Source: an uncultured Pelagibacteraceae bacterium (GTDB lineage Bacteria > Pseudomonadota > Alphaproteobacteria > Pelagibacterales > Pelagibacteraceae). From it: a DNA stretch of 64,000 bases. Below the pieces are notes generated by a model. The model saw only the letters and a list, made by a program, of their open reading frames with translations, was not told the DNA's origin and did not search any database. Positions 1 through 7,704 of the stretch are shown one piece after another (the stretch's first letter is position 1; every line of letters starts with the position of its first letter). Location: positions 359,164-423,163 of the forward strand of contig CABYIV010000001.1 in the NCBI GenBank assembly GCA_902519255.1, given 5' to 3'. The position numbers and the translations under genes are program-made.

Positions 1-604
1 GCAGATAATGAATCATCTTAAATATCCATTGATATTCACATTAAAACAAATTGGTATTTTAATACCGTTTTTAATTTTAGTCTGGCTATTAATAAAAAAA
101 ATTCCCAAAAAATTAAATTTAAAAGATGATAAACTTTTATTTTTAATATTTATAAATTTAGTCCCAATTGTTCTGGTTTTTATGACAGCGCTAATAACCG
201 GATCAAAAATTAGAACTATGTGGATGACCCCTTTTTACTTATTCTTTGGAACTTTGTTTATTTACCTTCTGAAAAATCAAATAAACATTAAGAAACTAAA
301 TTCCTTTTTAATAGGATTTATATTTTTATTTTTATTATCTCCAATTTTGTATGGTTATGTCTCAATATCTCAGACTAATAAAAGGACTGATTATCCTGGA
401 AAAGATATAGCTATAAAAGTTCAAATGGCATGGCATGAACAACATGATGAACCTATCAAATATGTGCTTGGCGATGAATGGAAAGCTGGAAATTTATCAT
501 ATCACATTAATTCAAGGCCTATTTGGAAAGGCTTTGTTACAAGGCAAAAATTGAATTCATTTGAAAAATATATGTGTATTGATAAGATTTGTGTTGGATC
601 GTAG
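1..604 (+). CDS. Membrane glycosyltransferase, C-terminal part (GT39/ArnT-like), cut by window edge
   Basis: The reading frame is open to the left edge, so the ATG at 8 is probably internal and the true start lies outside the window. The visible 200 residues hold about four hydrophobic segments followed by a soluble tail with a WHEQHDEPIKYVLGDEW stretch. This layout (multi-helix core, then a small extracytoplasmic C-terminal domain) fits polyprenol-phosphate-sugar-dependent transferases of the GT39/PMT type, which glycosylate lipids or proteins on the outer face of the inner membrane. The GT2 enzyme 110 bases downstream could supply its polyprenyl-linked sugar. The family call is an inference from layout and neighbour, as the catalytic N-terminus is not visible. 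Confidence 0.6.
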   Translation, partial: QIMNHLKYPLIFTLKQIGILIPFLILVWLLIKKIPKKLNLKDDKLLFLIFINLVPIVLVFMTALITGSKIRTMWMTPFYLFFGTLFIYLLKNQINIKKLNSFLIGFIFLFLLSPILYGYVSISQTNKRTDYPGKDIAIKVQMAWHEQHDEPIKYVLGDEWKAGNLSYHINSRPIWKGFVTRQKLNSFEKYMCIDKICVGS

Positions 605-606
605 AT

Positions 607-711
607 ATGAAATTCAATAAAAACATACTATTCATCGTCTTTATTGTTGTAATAATAGAGTTGTCTGGACATGGAATTGTAGCCTCTTTGTTGAGGTTAC
701 TTGCAAGTTAA
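607..711 (+). CDS. Small single-span membrane protein, 34 residues
   Basis: A complete 35-codon frame starts 2 bases after the stop of the upstream glycosyltransferase and ends 4 bases before the GT2 start. The product has a short basic N-terminus (MKFNKN), one hydrophobic stretch from about residue 7 to 18 (ILFIVFIVVIIE) and a short tail ending LLRLLAS. No Shine-Dalgarno motif is visible, so expression would rest on translational coupling within the glycosyltransferase operon. It fills otherwise empty space exactly, which argues for a real gene. Function is unknown; a small partner of the neighbouring membrane glycosyltransferases is a guess. Confidence 0.5.
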   Translation: MKFNKNILFIVFIVVIIELSGHGIVASLLRLLAS

Positions 712-715
712 ATAA

Positions 716-1585
716 ATGAAAATTACTATTTTAACACCAGTTTACAATGACTGGAAATCAGCTTCAAAATTAATTGAAGAAATAAATACTATTGTAAAAG
801 ATTTAGATGCTGAATTTTCTCTTGTTATAGTTAATGATGCATCAACTGAGGAAAAACCAACCTCTATTTACAATACAGAAAACCTATTATCTGTTGAAGT
901 CTTGAATATTAGAAACAATCAAGGACATGGAAGATGTATTGCAACAGGACTTAAACATATATTTCAAAATAAAGAGTTTGATTACGTAATTCCAATGGAT
1001 TCAGATGGTGAAGATAGACCTGAAGAAATTAAAAGTTTTCTAGAATATATAAAATATGATGAAGGAAAACCAATTGTTGGAGAAAGAGTGAAAAGATCTG
1101 AAAACTTTATTTTTAAAATTTGTTATCATTCCCATAAAATAATCACTTACGTATTTACTGGTCACTCAATAAAATTTGGAAATTATACTTGTCTTCCAAA
1201 GTCAACTGTTGAGAAATTAATAAACGATAAATCTACTTGGTGCAGCTTTTCTGGAGCATTGGCAAAATTAGAAAAAGATAGATCATCATCTCCTTCAGAA
1301 AGAGGGACAAGATATTTTGGTCCTTCCAAGATGAGTTTTAAAAATTTGATTAAACATTCTTTAGCAATCATAGCTGTTTTTAAATCTACAGTTATTATTC
1401 GATCAATTTTATTTTATGCTATTTATTTAATCTTAATGGCTGATTACATAAGCGTTGTTACAGCTATCCCCTTAGCTCTAATTATCGCATTTGGATTATC
1501 AGTTGTAATGATTGGTAGAAGAGAAAATTTAGAGGAATTAAATAATTCTCTTAGCAATATTGAAAGTATTGATACGGTAAAATAA
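716..1585 (+). CDS. GT2-family glycosyltransferase with C-terminal membrane anchor (DPM1/GtrB-like)
   Basis: The 289-residue protein opens with the GT-A fold signature ILTPVYND and has the nucleotide-sugar motifs NDAS (residues 40-43) and DSDGED (95-100), the metal-binding acidic cluster. Two hydrophobic helices lie near residues 225-270. This is the architecture of enzymes that transfer a sugar from a nucleotide donor to polyprenyl phosphate on the cytoplasmic side. It follows the membrane glycosyltransferase and the 34-residue peptide in one tight operon, which suggests that it makes the lipid-linked donor for the first gene. The sugar is unknown. It ends 5 bases from the convergent umuC. 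Confidence 0.85.
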   Translation: MKITILTPVYNDWKSASKLIEEINTIVKDLDAEFSLVIVNDASTEEKPTSIYNTENLLSVEVLNIRNNQGHGRCIATGLKHIFQNKEFDYVIPMDSDGEDRPEEIKSFLEYIKYDEGKPIVGERVKRSENFIFKICYHSHKIITYVFTGHSIKFGNYTCLPKSTVEKLINDKSTWCSFSGALAKLEKDRSSSPSERGTRYFGPSKMSFKNLIKHSLAIIAVFKSTVIIRSILFYAIYLILMADYISVVTAIPLALIIAFGLSVVMIGRRENLEELNNSLSNIESIDTVK

Positions 1586-1590
1586 TTTTT

Positions 1591-2868
1591 TTAAGCTCTG
1601 ATTGTTGGTAAACAATAAAAATCAGCAGTATCTATCTTTGAGTTGTAATCCCTTTTCATGCTCCAGGACTTTCTAACCCCAGCACTTGCAAGACTTAATG
1701 TCGATCTTCCATACCTATAATTTGTATTATCAATTGATCTCATTAATCTATTAATTCTCTCATCTTTTGCTGATGAGAATAAGTTTTCATTATTTTCAGC
1801 ATCTGTTAATCCAGTTAGCATCACTCCTGCTTTTTGATAACGATGTCCCTTCCTAAAGATTACTTTTAAGACAGATAAAGCATTTTTTACGATCTCTATA
1901 CTATTGTTAGTTGCTATAGGAAAATCAACAGTTCTGGAGTTTGAATAAAAACCAAATTGTTTTTGAAAAGGACTGGTTCTAACAAATACCATAACGGCTT
2001 TTGCAACAAGATTTTCAGATCTTATTTTTTCTGATGCATTTAAACAATAACTAGCAACAGCTTCTTCAAGTTCTTGGAATTTTTCTATTCTTTTTCCAAA
2101 TGACCTTGATACTACACAGCTTTTTCTTTTTGATGCTGTTTTTTCTAAATCAATACAAGGTACACCTCTAAGCTCCATTGCAGTTCTTGAACTTAGAACA
2201 TTTGAGGATTTCTTAATCCAAGTGTTTGATTTATTTTTTAATTGTTTGGCATTATAAATTCCGTTTTTTTGATAAAACTTTGTCATTTGTCTTCCGACAC
2301 CCCAAACATCATTGATATTAATTTTTTCAAGAATAGGATCAAGATTTTCTATTCCAATTAAACTTGTAACACCTGATTGTTTTTTCTTAGCTATATGATT
2401 TGCAACTTTGCTTAAAGTTTTAGTTTTAGCTATTCCTATGCTTGTTGGAATACCAGTCCACTTTAAAACTGTTTCTCTAATTTCTCTTCCAACTTGCTCT
2501 ACTTCATTATCAGAAAAATTTGATAAATCCATGAATGCTTCATCAATTGAGTAAACTTCAATATCGGAGTTAAATCTTTTCAAAGTTCTCATTACTCTTC
2601 TGGACAAATCTCCATACAAAGAATAATTCGATGAGAATACTTGTACATCATTTTTGATAATAATATCTTTTGCTTTAAAGTATGGCTCACCCATTTTAAT
2701 TCCCAAAGCTTTTGCTTCAGTGGACCGTGAAACTATACAGCCATCATTATTAGATAAAACTACAACAGGTTTTTTTCTTATTTTTGGATTAAATAATCTT
2801 TCACAAGAGACATAGAAAGAATTGCAGTCAACCAGTGCTAATTTTTTAGTGTACTGAATGTATGACAT
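1591..2868 (-). CDS. umuC: DNA polymerase V catalytic subunit UmuC (Y-family)
   Basis: The 425-residue protein has full UmuC length. The catalytic acidic residues of Y-family polymerases are present: D14 in ALVDCNSFY and D109-E110 in YSIDEAF. The family-typical VVVLSNNDGC and EAKALGIKMGEP stretches follow the first motif, and the helix-hairpin-helix region (GVGRQM) and little-finger domain come later. It performs translesion synthesis over damaged DNA with UmuD' and RecA. The start overlaps the end of umuD by 23 bases, a normal coupling in this operon. Transcription should be SOS-controlled through the LexA site upstream of umuD. Confidence 0.96.
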   Translation of the reverse strand: MSYIQYTKKLALVDCNSFYVSCERLFNPKIRKKPVVVLSNNDGCIVSRSTEAKALGIKMGEPYFKAKDIIIKNDVQVFSSNYSLYGDLSRRVMRTLKRFNSDIEVYSIDEAFMDLSNFSDNEVEQVGREIRETVLKWTGIPTSIGIAKTKTLSKVANHIAKKKQSGVTSLIGIENLDPILEKININDVWGVGRQMTKFYQKNGIYNAKQLKNKSNTWIKKSSNVLSSRTAMELRGVPCIDLEKTASKRKSCVVSRSFGKRIEKFQELEEAVASYCLNASEKIRSENLVAKAVMVFVRTSPFQKQFGFYSNSRTVDFPIATNNSIEIVKNALSVLKVIFRKGHRYQKAGVMLTGLTDAENNENLFSSAKDERINRLMRSIDNTNYRYGRSTLSLASAGVRKSWSMKRDYNSKIDTADFYCLPTIRA

Positions 2869-3241
2869 AGGTGACTACTCCCCAAATAAAAATATCTTGT
2901 TCTTCATTAATTAAAATTCGATCAGAAAATTCTTTAGATCCTGACGTTAAAAATTGTTTATCTTTTTCTTTAACTAAAGTTTTAACAACGAGTTCATCGT
3001 GAACATTTGCTATAACAGTTGAAAAATTTTTCGGAGTTAAACTTTTGTCTACAACTAATAAATCACCATCATTTATTCCAACATCCACCATTGATTTTCC
3101 TTGAACTCTTATGATGAAAGTTGCTGGAACATTTTTGATTAGATGTACGTTTAAATCTATATCTTCTTCTATGTAGTCAGTTGCAGGGGAAGGAAAACCA
3201 GCTCCTGCTTTATGTAAATAATAAGGTATTGTTAGCTTCAT
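2846..3241 (-). CDS. umuD: UmuD, self-cleaving LexA-like subunit of DNA polymerase V
   Basis: I take the ATG at 3241, giving 131 residues starting MKLTIPYYLH. A longer in-frame ATG exists at 3292, but it sits on the promoter -35 box and would place the LexA operator inside the coding region. The cleavage site is read as A14-G15 in KAGAGFPSPA, matching the Cys-Gly site of E. coli UmuD. The Ser-Lys catalytic dyad is S50 (QGKSM) and K87 (LVVKTL). RecA filaments trigger self-cleavage to UmuD', which then joins UmuC. The protein is a little shorter at the N-terminus than the 139-residue E. coli protein. Confidence 0.95.
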   Translation of the reverse strand: MKLTIPYYLHKAGAGFPSPATDYIEEDIDLNVHLIKNVPATFIIRVQGKSMVDVGINDGDLLVVDKSLTPKNFSTVIANVHDELVVKTLVKEKDKQFLTSGSKEFSDRILINEEQDIFIWGVVTYVIHSVH

Positions 3242-3245
3242 AAGT

Positions 3246-3292
3246 GTTCTTGTTTTGTTCTTATTAGTACATGAGTTATACAAAAGTGTCAA
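3246..3292 (-). promoter_or_regulatory. umuDC promoter with perfect LexA operator (GTTC-N7-GTTC)
   Basis: GTTC at 3246-3249 and GTTC at 3257-3260 are separated by exactly 7 bases, the direct-repeat SOS box known for alphaproteobacterial LexA. On the minus strand a perfect TTGACA (3292-3287) is followed after 17 bases by TACTAA (3269-3264), so transcription should begin near 3257, inside the operator. LexA binding would block the start site directly. The box ends 4 bases before the chosen umuD start codon, so the 5' leader is very short. Confidence 0.85.
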
Positions 3293-3316
3293 TTAGGTTG
3301 TATTTTGAGTCTGTAA

Positions 3317-3345
3317 GTGAATCAAAAGTGAATCAAAACGTGAAC
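3317..3345. repeat. 11-bp tandem direct repeat (GTGAATCAAAA x2 plus a partial copy)
   Basis: GTGAATCAAAA occurs at 3317-3327 and again at 3328-3338, and a partial GTGAAC follows at 3340-3345. The spacing of about one helical turn places all copies on one DNA face. They lie in the divergent region between umuD and the cupin gene, about 60-80 bases upstream of the TATAAT at 3397-3402. An activator or repressor site is possible, but nothing identifies the protein. Confidence 0.4.
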
Positions 3346-3396
3346 ATCCAAAACCATATTTTGTGCTATTGTGGATAACTTAAACCATTAGTAGTC

Positions 3397-3427
3397 TATA
3401 ATCCTAATTTAATTATAAAAGGAGAAG
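3397..3427 (+). promoter_or_regulatory. Promoter -10 box and strong Shine-Dalgarno of the cupin operon
   Basis: A perfect TATAAT lies at 3397-3402; no convincing -35 hexamer is present at 16-18 bases, so an activator may be needed. A strong AAAGGAGAAG ribosome-binding site follows just before the ATG at 3431. This is the only clear promoter ahead of the cupin-GFA-kinase-TolC run. Confidence 0.55.
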
Positions 3428-3430
3428 AGT

Positions 3431-3781
3431 ATGAGTTCAATTGAAGTTAAAAGTTTTGATAATCCAGATGAAAGCAATACCAGTTTCAACAATGCTAAAA
3501 TGGATATCGTAAAAGTGGGAGATCAAAGAGTAATGAGATTAGTTTTGCAGCCAGGATGGAAATGGTCACAAGATATTAAACCAACTGTAGGTACTGATAG
3601 CTGTAAAGCAAAACATCTTGGAGTAATAGTTTCAGGAGCAGTTTGCGCTAAACATGATGATGGAACAGAATTAACATATAAAGCAGGCGATGCATATTCA
3701 ATTGACCCAGGTCATGACGGCTGGGTAGTTGGTGATAAGCCAGCAGTTGTTTATGAGTTTCATGGAAAATGGGGAGAATAA
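3431..3781 (+). CDS. Small cupin-domain protein
   Basis: The 116-residue protein is a single cupin beta-barrel. The first motif region reads HLGVIVSGAVCAKHDDGTELTYKAGDAYSI and the second DPGHDGWVVGDKPAVVYEFHG. The retained histidines (K-H-L-G, AKHDD, PGHDGW) could hold a metal, although the standard HxH pair of motif 1 is not complete. The start has a strong AGGAG site. It is followed 3 bases later by a GFA-family gene. Cupins of this size range from metal enzymes to sugar or thiol binders, so no substrate can be named. It is cytoplasmic, with no signal peptide. Confidence 0.8.
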   Translation: MSSIEVKSFDNPDESNTSFNNAKMDIVKVGDQRVMRLVLQPGWKWSQDIKPTVGTDSCKAKHLGVIVSGAVCAKHDDGTELTYKAGDAYSIDPGHDGWVVGDKPAVVYEFHGKWGE

Positions 3782-3784
3782 TTA

Positions 3785-4150
3785 ATGCCGAAACTAACAT
3801 GTCATTGTGGATGTGTAGAAGCAGAAATTAATGTTCCAATTAATGAATTGCCAAAAATTGTAAGATGTAACTGCTCTATATGTAAAAGAAAAAATGCAAC
3901 AATGGGAATGGTTAAAAATGAAGATTTTAAAGTCACTAAGGGAGAAGATAAATTAAAACTTTATCAGTACCATACAAAAGTTGCTAATCATTACTTTTGT
4001 ATTGAATGTGGAATTTATACTCATCATAATCCAAGAAGTGCTCCAGCCATGACTGGATTTAATTTAGGTTGTGTAGATGAAGTTAAAGTCGACGATATAA
4101 AAGATGTTGTTTTCTTTGATGGTTTAAACCATCCACTTGACCAAAAATAA
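3785..4150 (+). CDS. GFA-family (CENP-V/GFA domain) zinc protein
   Basis: The 121 residues hold the GFA-domain cysteine sets: C6, C8 and C10 (TCHCGC), C28, C30 and C33 (RCNCSIC), and C72/C75 (YFCIECG) followed by THHNPRS. These bind two structural or catalytic zinc ions in this family, named after glutathione-dependent formaldehyde-activating enzyme. The formaldehyde-glutathione role has been questioned for many members, so the reaction here is unknown. It is coupled to the cupin gene (3-base gap) and precedes the kinase by 6 bases, so the three are likely co-transcribed. Confidence 0.85.
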   Translation: MPKLTCHCGCVEAEINVPINELPKIVRCNCSICKRKNATMGMVKNEDFKVTKGEDKLKLYQYHTKVANHYFCIECGIYTHHNPRSAPAMTGFNLGCVDEVKVDDIKDVVFFDGLNHPLDQK

Positions 4151-4156
4151 AATTAA

Positions 4157-5083
4157 ATGAATTTTGTTGAGGATTGTTTAAATAAAGTAAAAAAAGATTG
4201 CTACAAGTTTATAAAAACACAAGAAACATATTCAGATAAATTTAAAAACAAAGACAAGATGTTAAAAGATTATCTTGTTCCAATGAGTTTTTGGATTGCA
4301 AAAAAAACAAATATAAAGAAACCTTATATAGTTGGTTTAACAGGAGGACAAGGAACTGGAAAAACTACTATAAGTTCTATCTTAATGATAATTTTAAAAA
4401 AATACTTCAAGTTAAAAGTTTTCAAAATATCAATTGATGATATTTACAAAACTAAAAAAAATAGAATAAAGTTATCAAAGAAAGTTCATCCATTATTATT
4501 AACAAGAGGTGTGCCAGGAACCCATGATATAAATTATATGTCTAGCTTTATTAAAAAAGCAAATTCTAGAAAATTTAGATCAATTATATTACCCAAGTTC
4601 GATAAGGCAATTGATGACAGATTTACAAAAAAAAATTGGTACAAAGTAAACAGCAGACCAGATGTAATTATTTTTGAAGGTTGGTGCGTCGGAGCAAGAC
4701 CTGAAAGCTTAAAAACATTAAAAAAAAGTGTAAATTCTATGGAAAAAAATGATGATAATAAATTAATCTGGAGAAAACACGTTAATGATCAGCTAAAAAA
4801 AGGATATAAAAAACTTTATAGTAAGCTCGATTGTTTATTATTTTTAAGGGCAGAAAATTTTAGTTTATTACAAAAGTGGAGAGTTATTCAGGAAAAAAAA
4901 CTTAAATTAAAAAATAAGAATAAAAAAACAAAACAAAAAATTATGACAAAAAAGGAAGTTTTAAACTTTATGCAAACTTACCAGAGAATTACACAGAATA
5001 TGTTTAAATATGCGCCAAAATATGCATCTATAGTCATTAAATTAAATTCTAATCATCAAATTAATTCTGTAAAGTACAACTAA
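4157..5083 (+). CDS. P-loop kinase of the plant/yeast D-glycerate 3-kinase (GLYK) type
   Basis: The 308-residue protein has a Walker A motif GGQGTGKT at residues 63-70, then ISIDDIY and TRGVPGTHD, and a Walker-B-like IIFEGWCVG. This combination (DDFY-like, RGxPGTHD, FEGW) is typical of the GLYK family related to uridine and pantothenate kinases. The likely reaction is ATP-dependent phosphorylation of D-glycerate to 3-phosphoglycerate, feeding glycolysis or serine synthesis. Lysine-rich insertions (about residues 250-262) are probably AT-driven drift. It ends on the first base of the TolC-like gene's start. A different small-molecule substrate is possible. Confidence 0.75.
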   Translation: MNFVEDCLNKVKKDCYKFIKTQETYSDKFKNKDKMLKDYLVPMSFWIAKKTNIKKPYIVGLTGGQGTGKTTISSILMIILKKYFKLKVFKISIDDIYKTKKNRIKLSKKVHPLLLTRGVPGTHDINYMSSFIKKANSRKFRSIILPKFDKAIDDRFTKKNWYKVNSRPDVIIFEGWCVGARPESLKTLKKSVNSMEKNDDNKLIWRKHVNDQLKKGYKKLYSKLDCLLFLRAENFSLLQKWRVIQEKKLKLKNKNKKTKQKIMTKKEVLNFMQTYQRITQNMFKYAPKYASIVIKLNSNHQINSVKYN

Positions 5084-6375
5084 TGAAAAAAGTATTAATA
5101 ATAATTGTTAGTTTTTTTTGCTTAACTGCCCAATCATTAGCAGTAACATTATACGAAGCATTAAATGAAACTTATAACAATAATAAACAATTAAATGCTG
5201 AGAGAGAAAATATAAAAGCATCAGAAGAAGATCTAAATATATCTAAAGCCGATTATATGCCTTCCTTGAGTTTAAGTGGGTCCAAAAGCCTTGAAGAAAC
5301 AAATAAACTAACCAACCAGAGTGGAGGTGATGCAACTATTAGCGACTCTGATCCATTCACCACATCTATCAAATTAGAACAAACCTTATTAGATTTTGGA
5401 AGAGACCTTAATCATGAAAAGAATTTAATAGGTTTGGAACTTTCAAAAGCAAGATTATTTAAAAAAGAACAAGATGTTCTTTACAGTGCTATAGAAGCTT
5501 TTACATCTGTAATTTTATCGAGAGAAAAAGTTGCGATTAATAGACAAAATTTAAACTTACTTATTAAACAACTTGAAAATGATAAAGTAAGATTAGATAG
5601 AGGACAAATAAAAACTGCAGATTTATCACAAACTGAATCTTCTCTTGCAGGAGCAAGCGCTCAACTAACTCAAGCAAGAAGCGAATTAATGATTAATAAA
5701 TTAAATTACGAAAATATTATTGGTAAACTTTTAAATACAAATGAATTAAAAAAGACAAACAGAGCAATTGTAGGAGTTCCAAGCGAACTTAGTACAGCAA
5801 TCAATTTAGCAAGAGAGAACAATCCAGATATAATGATTGCTAAAATAGAATTAAATCAGTCCGAAATGGATATTGCAATTGCTGAAAGTGACTTAAAACC
5901 TAGCGCATCTTTATCTTTAGAAAGATCATATGCTGAGGATTTTAGTTCAACTTATGACCAAAGAGAAAAGGATACACTTAAAGCAACAATTAGCTGGCCA
6001 TTTTATTCAGGTGGAAGTAAACGTGCAAAAATAAACAAGAATACAAATCTAAAAACTAGAAAAATTTTATTATTTGAGGATGCAGTAAAAACAACTGAAA
6101 AAAATGTTGGAAGTGCATGGTCAAATCTTGAAGCATCTAAAAGTTTTTTAAATTCTGTACGATCTCAAGTTAGAGCAGCAAAAATTGCTAACGAAGGAAT
6201 AGCTGCAGAGTATGAAAGAGGTTCAAGAACAACGCTAGATGTTATTCAATCAAACTCTTTGTTGTTGGCTGCAAAAATTTCCTTAGCAGAATCTGAGCGA
6301 AATAATCTTATCGCCCAATATAATGTTCTAAAAGCTATTGGTTTATTGAATAGTGAATACCTAAAACTTAAGTAA
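5083..6375 (+). CDS. TolC-family outer-membrane channel protein
   Basis: The 430-residue protein starts with a signal peptide (MKKVLIIIVSFFCLTAQSLA, cleavage near residue 20). The mature part has the two-fold repeated coiled-coil/strand pattern of TolC: a first half beginning TLYEALNETYNNN and a second half beginning AINLARENNPD, each with a YMPSLSLSG- or LKPSASLSL-type strand. It would form the trimeric outer-membrane duct for type I secretion or RND/MFP efflux. No adaptor or pump is adjacent; the RND protein at 56-58 kb is of the MMPL type and need not be its partner. It is the last gene of the cupin operon and lies upstream of recA. Confidence 0.9.
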   Translation: MKKVLIIIVSFFCLTAQSLAVTLYEALNETYNNNKQLNAERENIKASEEDLNISKADYMPSLSLSGSKSLEETNKLTNQSGGDATISDSDPFTTSIKLEQTLLDFGRDLNHEKNLIGLELSKARLFKKEQDVLYSAIEAFTSVILSREKVAINRQNLNLLIKQLENDKVRLDRGQIKTADLSQTESSLAGASAQLTQARSELMINKLNYENIIGKLLNTNELKKTNRAIVGVPSELSTAINLARENNPDIMIAKIELNQSEMDIAIAESDLKPSASLSLERSYAEDFSSTYDQREKDTLKATISWPFYSGGSKRAKINKNTNLKTRKILLFEDAVKTTEKNVGSAWSNLEASKSFLNSVRSQVRAAKIANEGIAAEYERGSRTTLDVIQSNSLLLAAKISLAESERNNLIAQYNVLKAIGLLNSEYLKLK

Positions 6376-6407
6376 TTTAAGGATTTTAAGCTATTTTGAG
6401 AAATATA

Positions 6408-6436
6408 TTGCCAATGAGAACAAAATGTGTACATTT
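6408..6436 (+). promoter_or_regulatory. recA promoter with LexA-type site (GAAC-N7-GTAC)
   Basis: GAAC at 6418-6421 and GTAC at 6429-6432 are separated by 7 bases, one mismatch from the alphaproteobacterial SOS box GAAC-N7-GAAC. It lies between a TTGCCA (6408-6413) and a TACATT (6430-6435), a plausible -35/-10 pair with 16 bases between. LexA would therefore cover the spacer and -10. The mismatch suggests weaker repression than at umuDC, fitting recA's higher basal need. Confidence 0.65.
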
Positions 6437-6482
6437 AAATCCATGATTCGAGTGTTAAAAAAAGCAAAAAAAGAGGCAAAAA

Positions 6483-7607
6483 ATGACTAAAAATAACCTA
6501 AAAGTGGTGAAAACCGCAAAAGATAAAGAATTGGAAAACAAAGAGAAAAATAAAGCATTAGACGCAGCAATCAGCCAAATTACAGATAGCTTTGGAAAAG
6601 GCTCAGTAATGAAGCTTGGTGAACAAAAAGCTATGGATGTTGAGTCTATCTCAACTGGATCTTTAAGCTTAGATCTTGCTTTAGGAATTGGTGGATTACC
6701 AAAAGGAAGAATTATTGAAATTTACGGACCAGAGTCTTCAGGAAAAACTACTTTAGCATTGCAAGTAGTTGCAGAAGCACAGAAGGCAGGTGGAATTTGT
6801 GGTTTCGTTGATGCAGAACATGCTTTAGACCCAGTGTATGCAAAGAAATTAGGTGTAAATACTGAAGAGTTACTAATTTCTCAACCAGACACAGGTGAAC
6901 AAGCTTTAGAAATTACTGATACATTAATTAAATCTGGCTCAATGTCAGTTCTTGTTGTGGACTCTGTAGCTGCATTAACGCCGAGAGCTGAAATTGAAGG
7001 CGATATGGGTGATACTCATGTTGGTTTGCAAGCTAGATTGATGTCTCAAGCATTGAGAAAATTAACAGGCTCAATTTCACGAACTAATACAATGGTTATT
7101 TTCATTAACCAAATTAGAATGAAAATTGGTGTTATGTTTGGAAGCCCAGAAACAACATCGGGTGGAAATTCTTTAAAATTCTACTCATCAGTTAGAATGG
7201 ACATTAGAAGAATTGGAGCAATCAAAGATAAAGATAATATCGTTGGTAACACAACAAGAGTTAAAGTTGTGAAAAATAAAGTTGCTCCACCATTTAAAGT
7301 TGTTGAGTTTGACTTAATGTATGGAAAAGGAATTAGTAAAGTAGGGGAACTAATAGACCTAGGTGCCAAAGCAGATATTGTAGAGAAATCTGGAGCTTGG
7401 TACGCTTACAAAGGTGAAAAAATTGGTCAAGGTAGAGAGAATGCGAAACTTTACCTTGAACAAAATCCTAAAGCTGCTGCTGAAATTGAAATGGCAATCA
7501 GAGAAAAGGCTGGTGTGATCTCAAAAAAAATTGAAGGAAATCCACTAAGCGATGAAAAAGTAGAGGCTCAAAAAAAAGAAGAAGAAATTCCTACTAAAAA
7601 AAATTAG
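6483..7607 (+). CDS. recA: Recombinase RecA
   Basis: The 374-residue protein is full-length RecA. Walker A is GPESSGKTT at residues 82-90, followed by FVDAEHALD, the Walker B stretch [19 protein letters not shown], and the DNA-binding loops around [19 protein letters not shown]. The N-terminus is extended by about 25 lysine-rich residues and the C-terminus is short and charged. It forms filaments on single-stranded DNA, drives strand exchange and triggers self-cleavage of LexA and UmuD. A LexA-type site precedes it and a strong terminator follows, so it is a single-gene unit. umuDC lies 3 kb away. Confidence 0.99.
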   Translation: MTKNNLKVVKTAKDKELENKEKNKALDAAISQITDSFGKGSVMKLGEQKAMDVESISTGSLSLDLALGIGGLPKGRIIEIYGPESSGKTTLALQVVAEAQKAGGICGFVDAEHALDPVYAKKLGVNTEELLISQPDTGEQALEITDTLIKSGSMSVLVVDSVAALTPRAEIEGDMGDTHVGLQARLMSQALRKLTGSISRTNTMVIFINQIRMKIGVMFGSPETTSGGNSLKFYSSVRMDIRRIGAIKDKDNIVGNTTRVKVVKNKVAPPFKVVEFDLMYGKGISKVGELIDLGAKADIVEKSGAWYAYKGEKIGQGRENAKLYLEQNPKAAAEIEMAIREKAGVISKKIEGNPLSDEKVEAQKKEEEIPTKKN

Positions 7608-7610
7608 CAG

Positions 7611-7656
7611 ATAACTTTTAGTTATTAAAAAGGCGCTCGAAAGGGCGCCTTTTTTC
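7611..7656 (+). terminator. Intrinsic terminator after recA
   Basis: The stem AAGGCGC (7630-7636) pairs with GCGCCTT (7645-7651) around an 8-base loop and is followed by a T run to 7655. It is one of very few GC-rich patches in the window. A small hairpin ATAACT/AGTTAT (7611-7625) precedes it. It separates recA from alaS. Confidence 0.9.
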
Positions 7657-7704
7657 CCTTTAGAGGTGTAGACATCAATAGAAAAAGCTGTATTTTAACA
7701 AAAT

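Noticed and set aside
1183..1371. Minus-strand frame of 62 codons inside the GT2 gene
   Set aside because: It lies fully inside a well-supported gene on the other strand, has no ribosome site, and the product has no protein-like pattern.
3242..3292. Longer umuD start at 3292 (17 extra residues)
   Set aside because: It would start on the promoter -35 and carry the LexA box inside the gene; UmuD relatives begin near the MKLT start.
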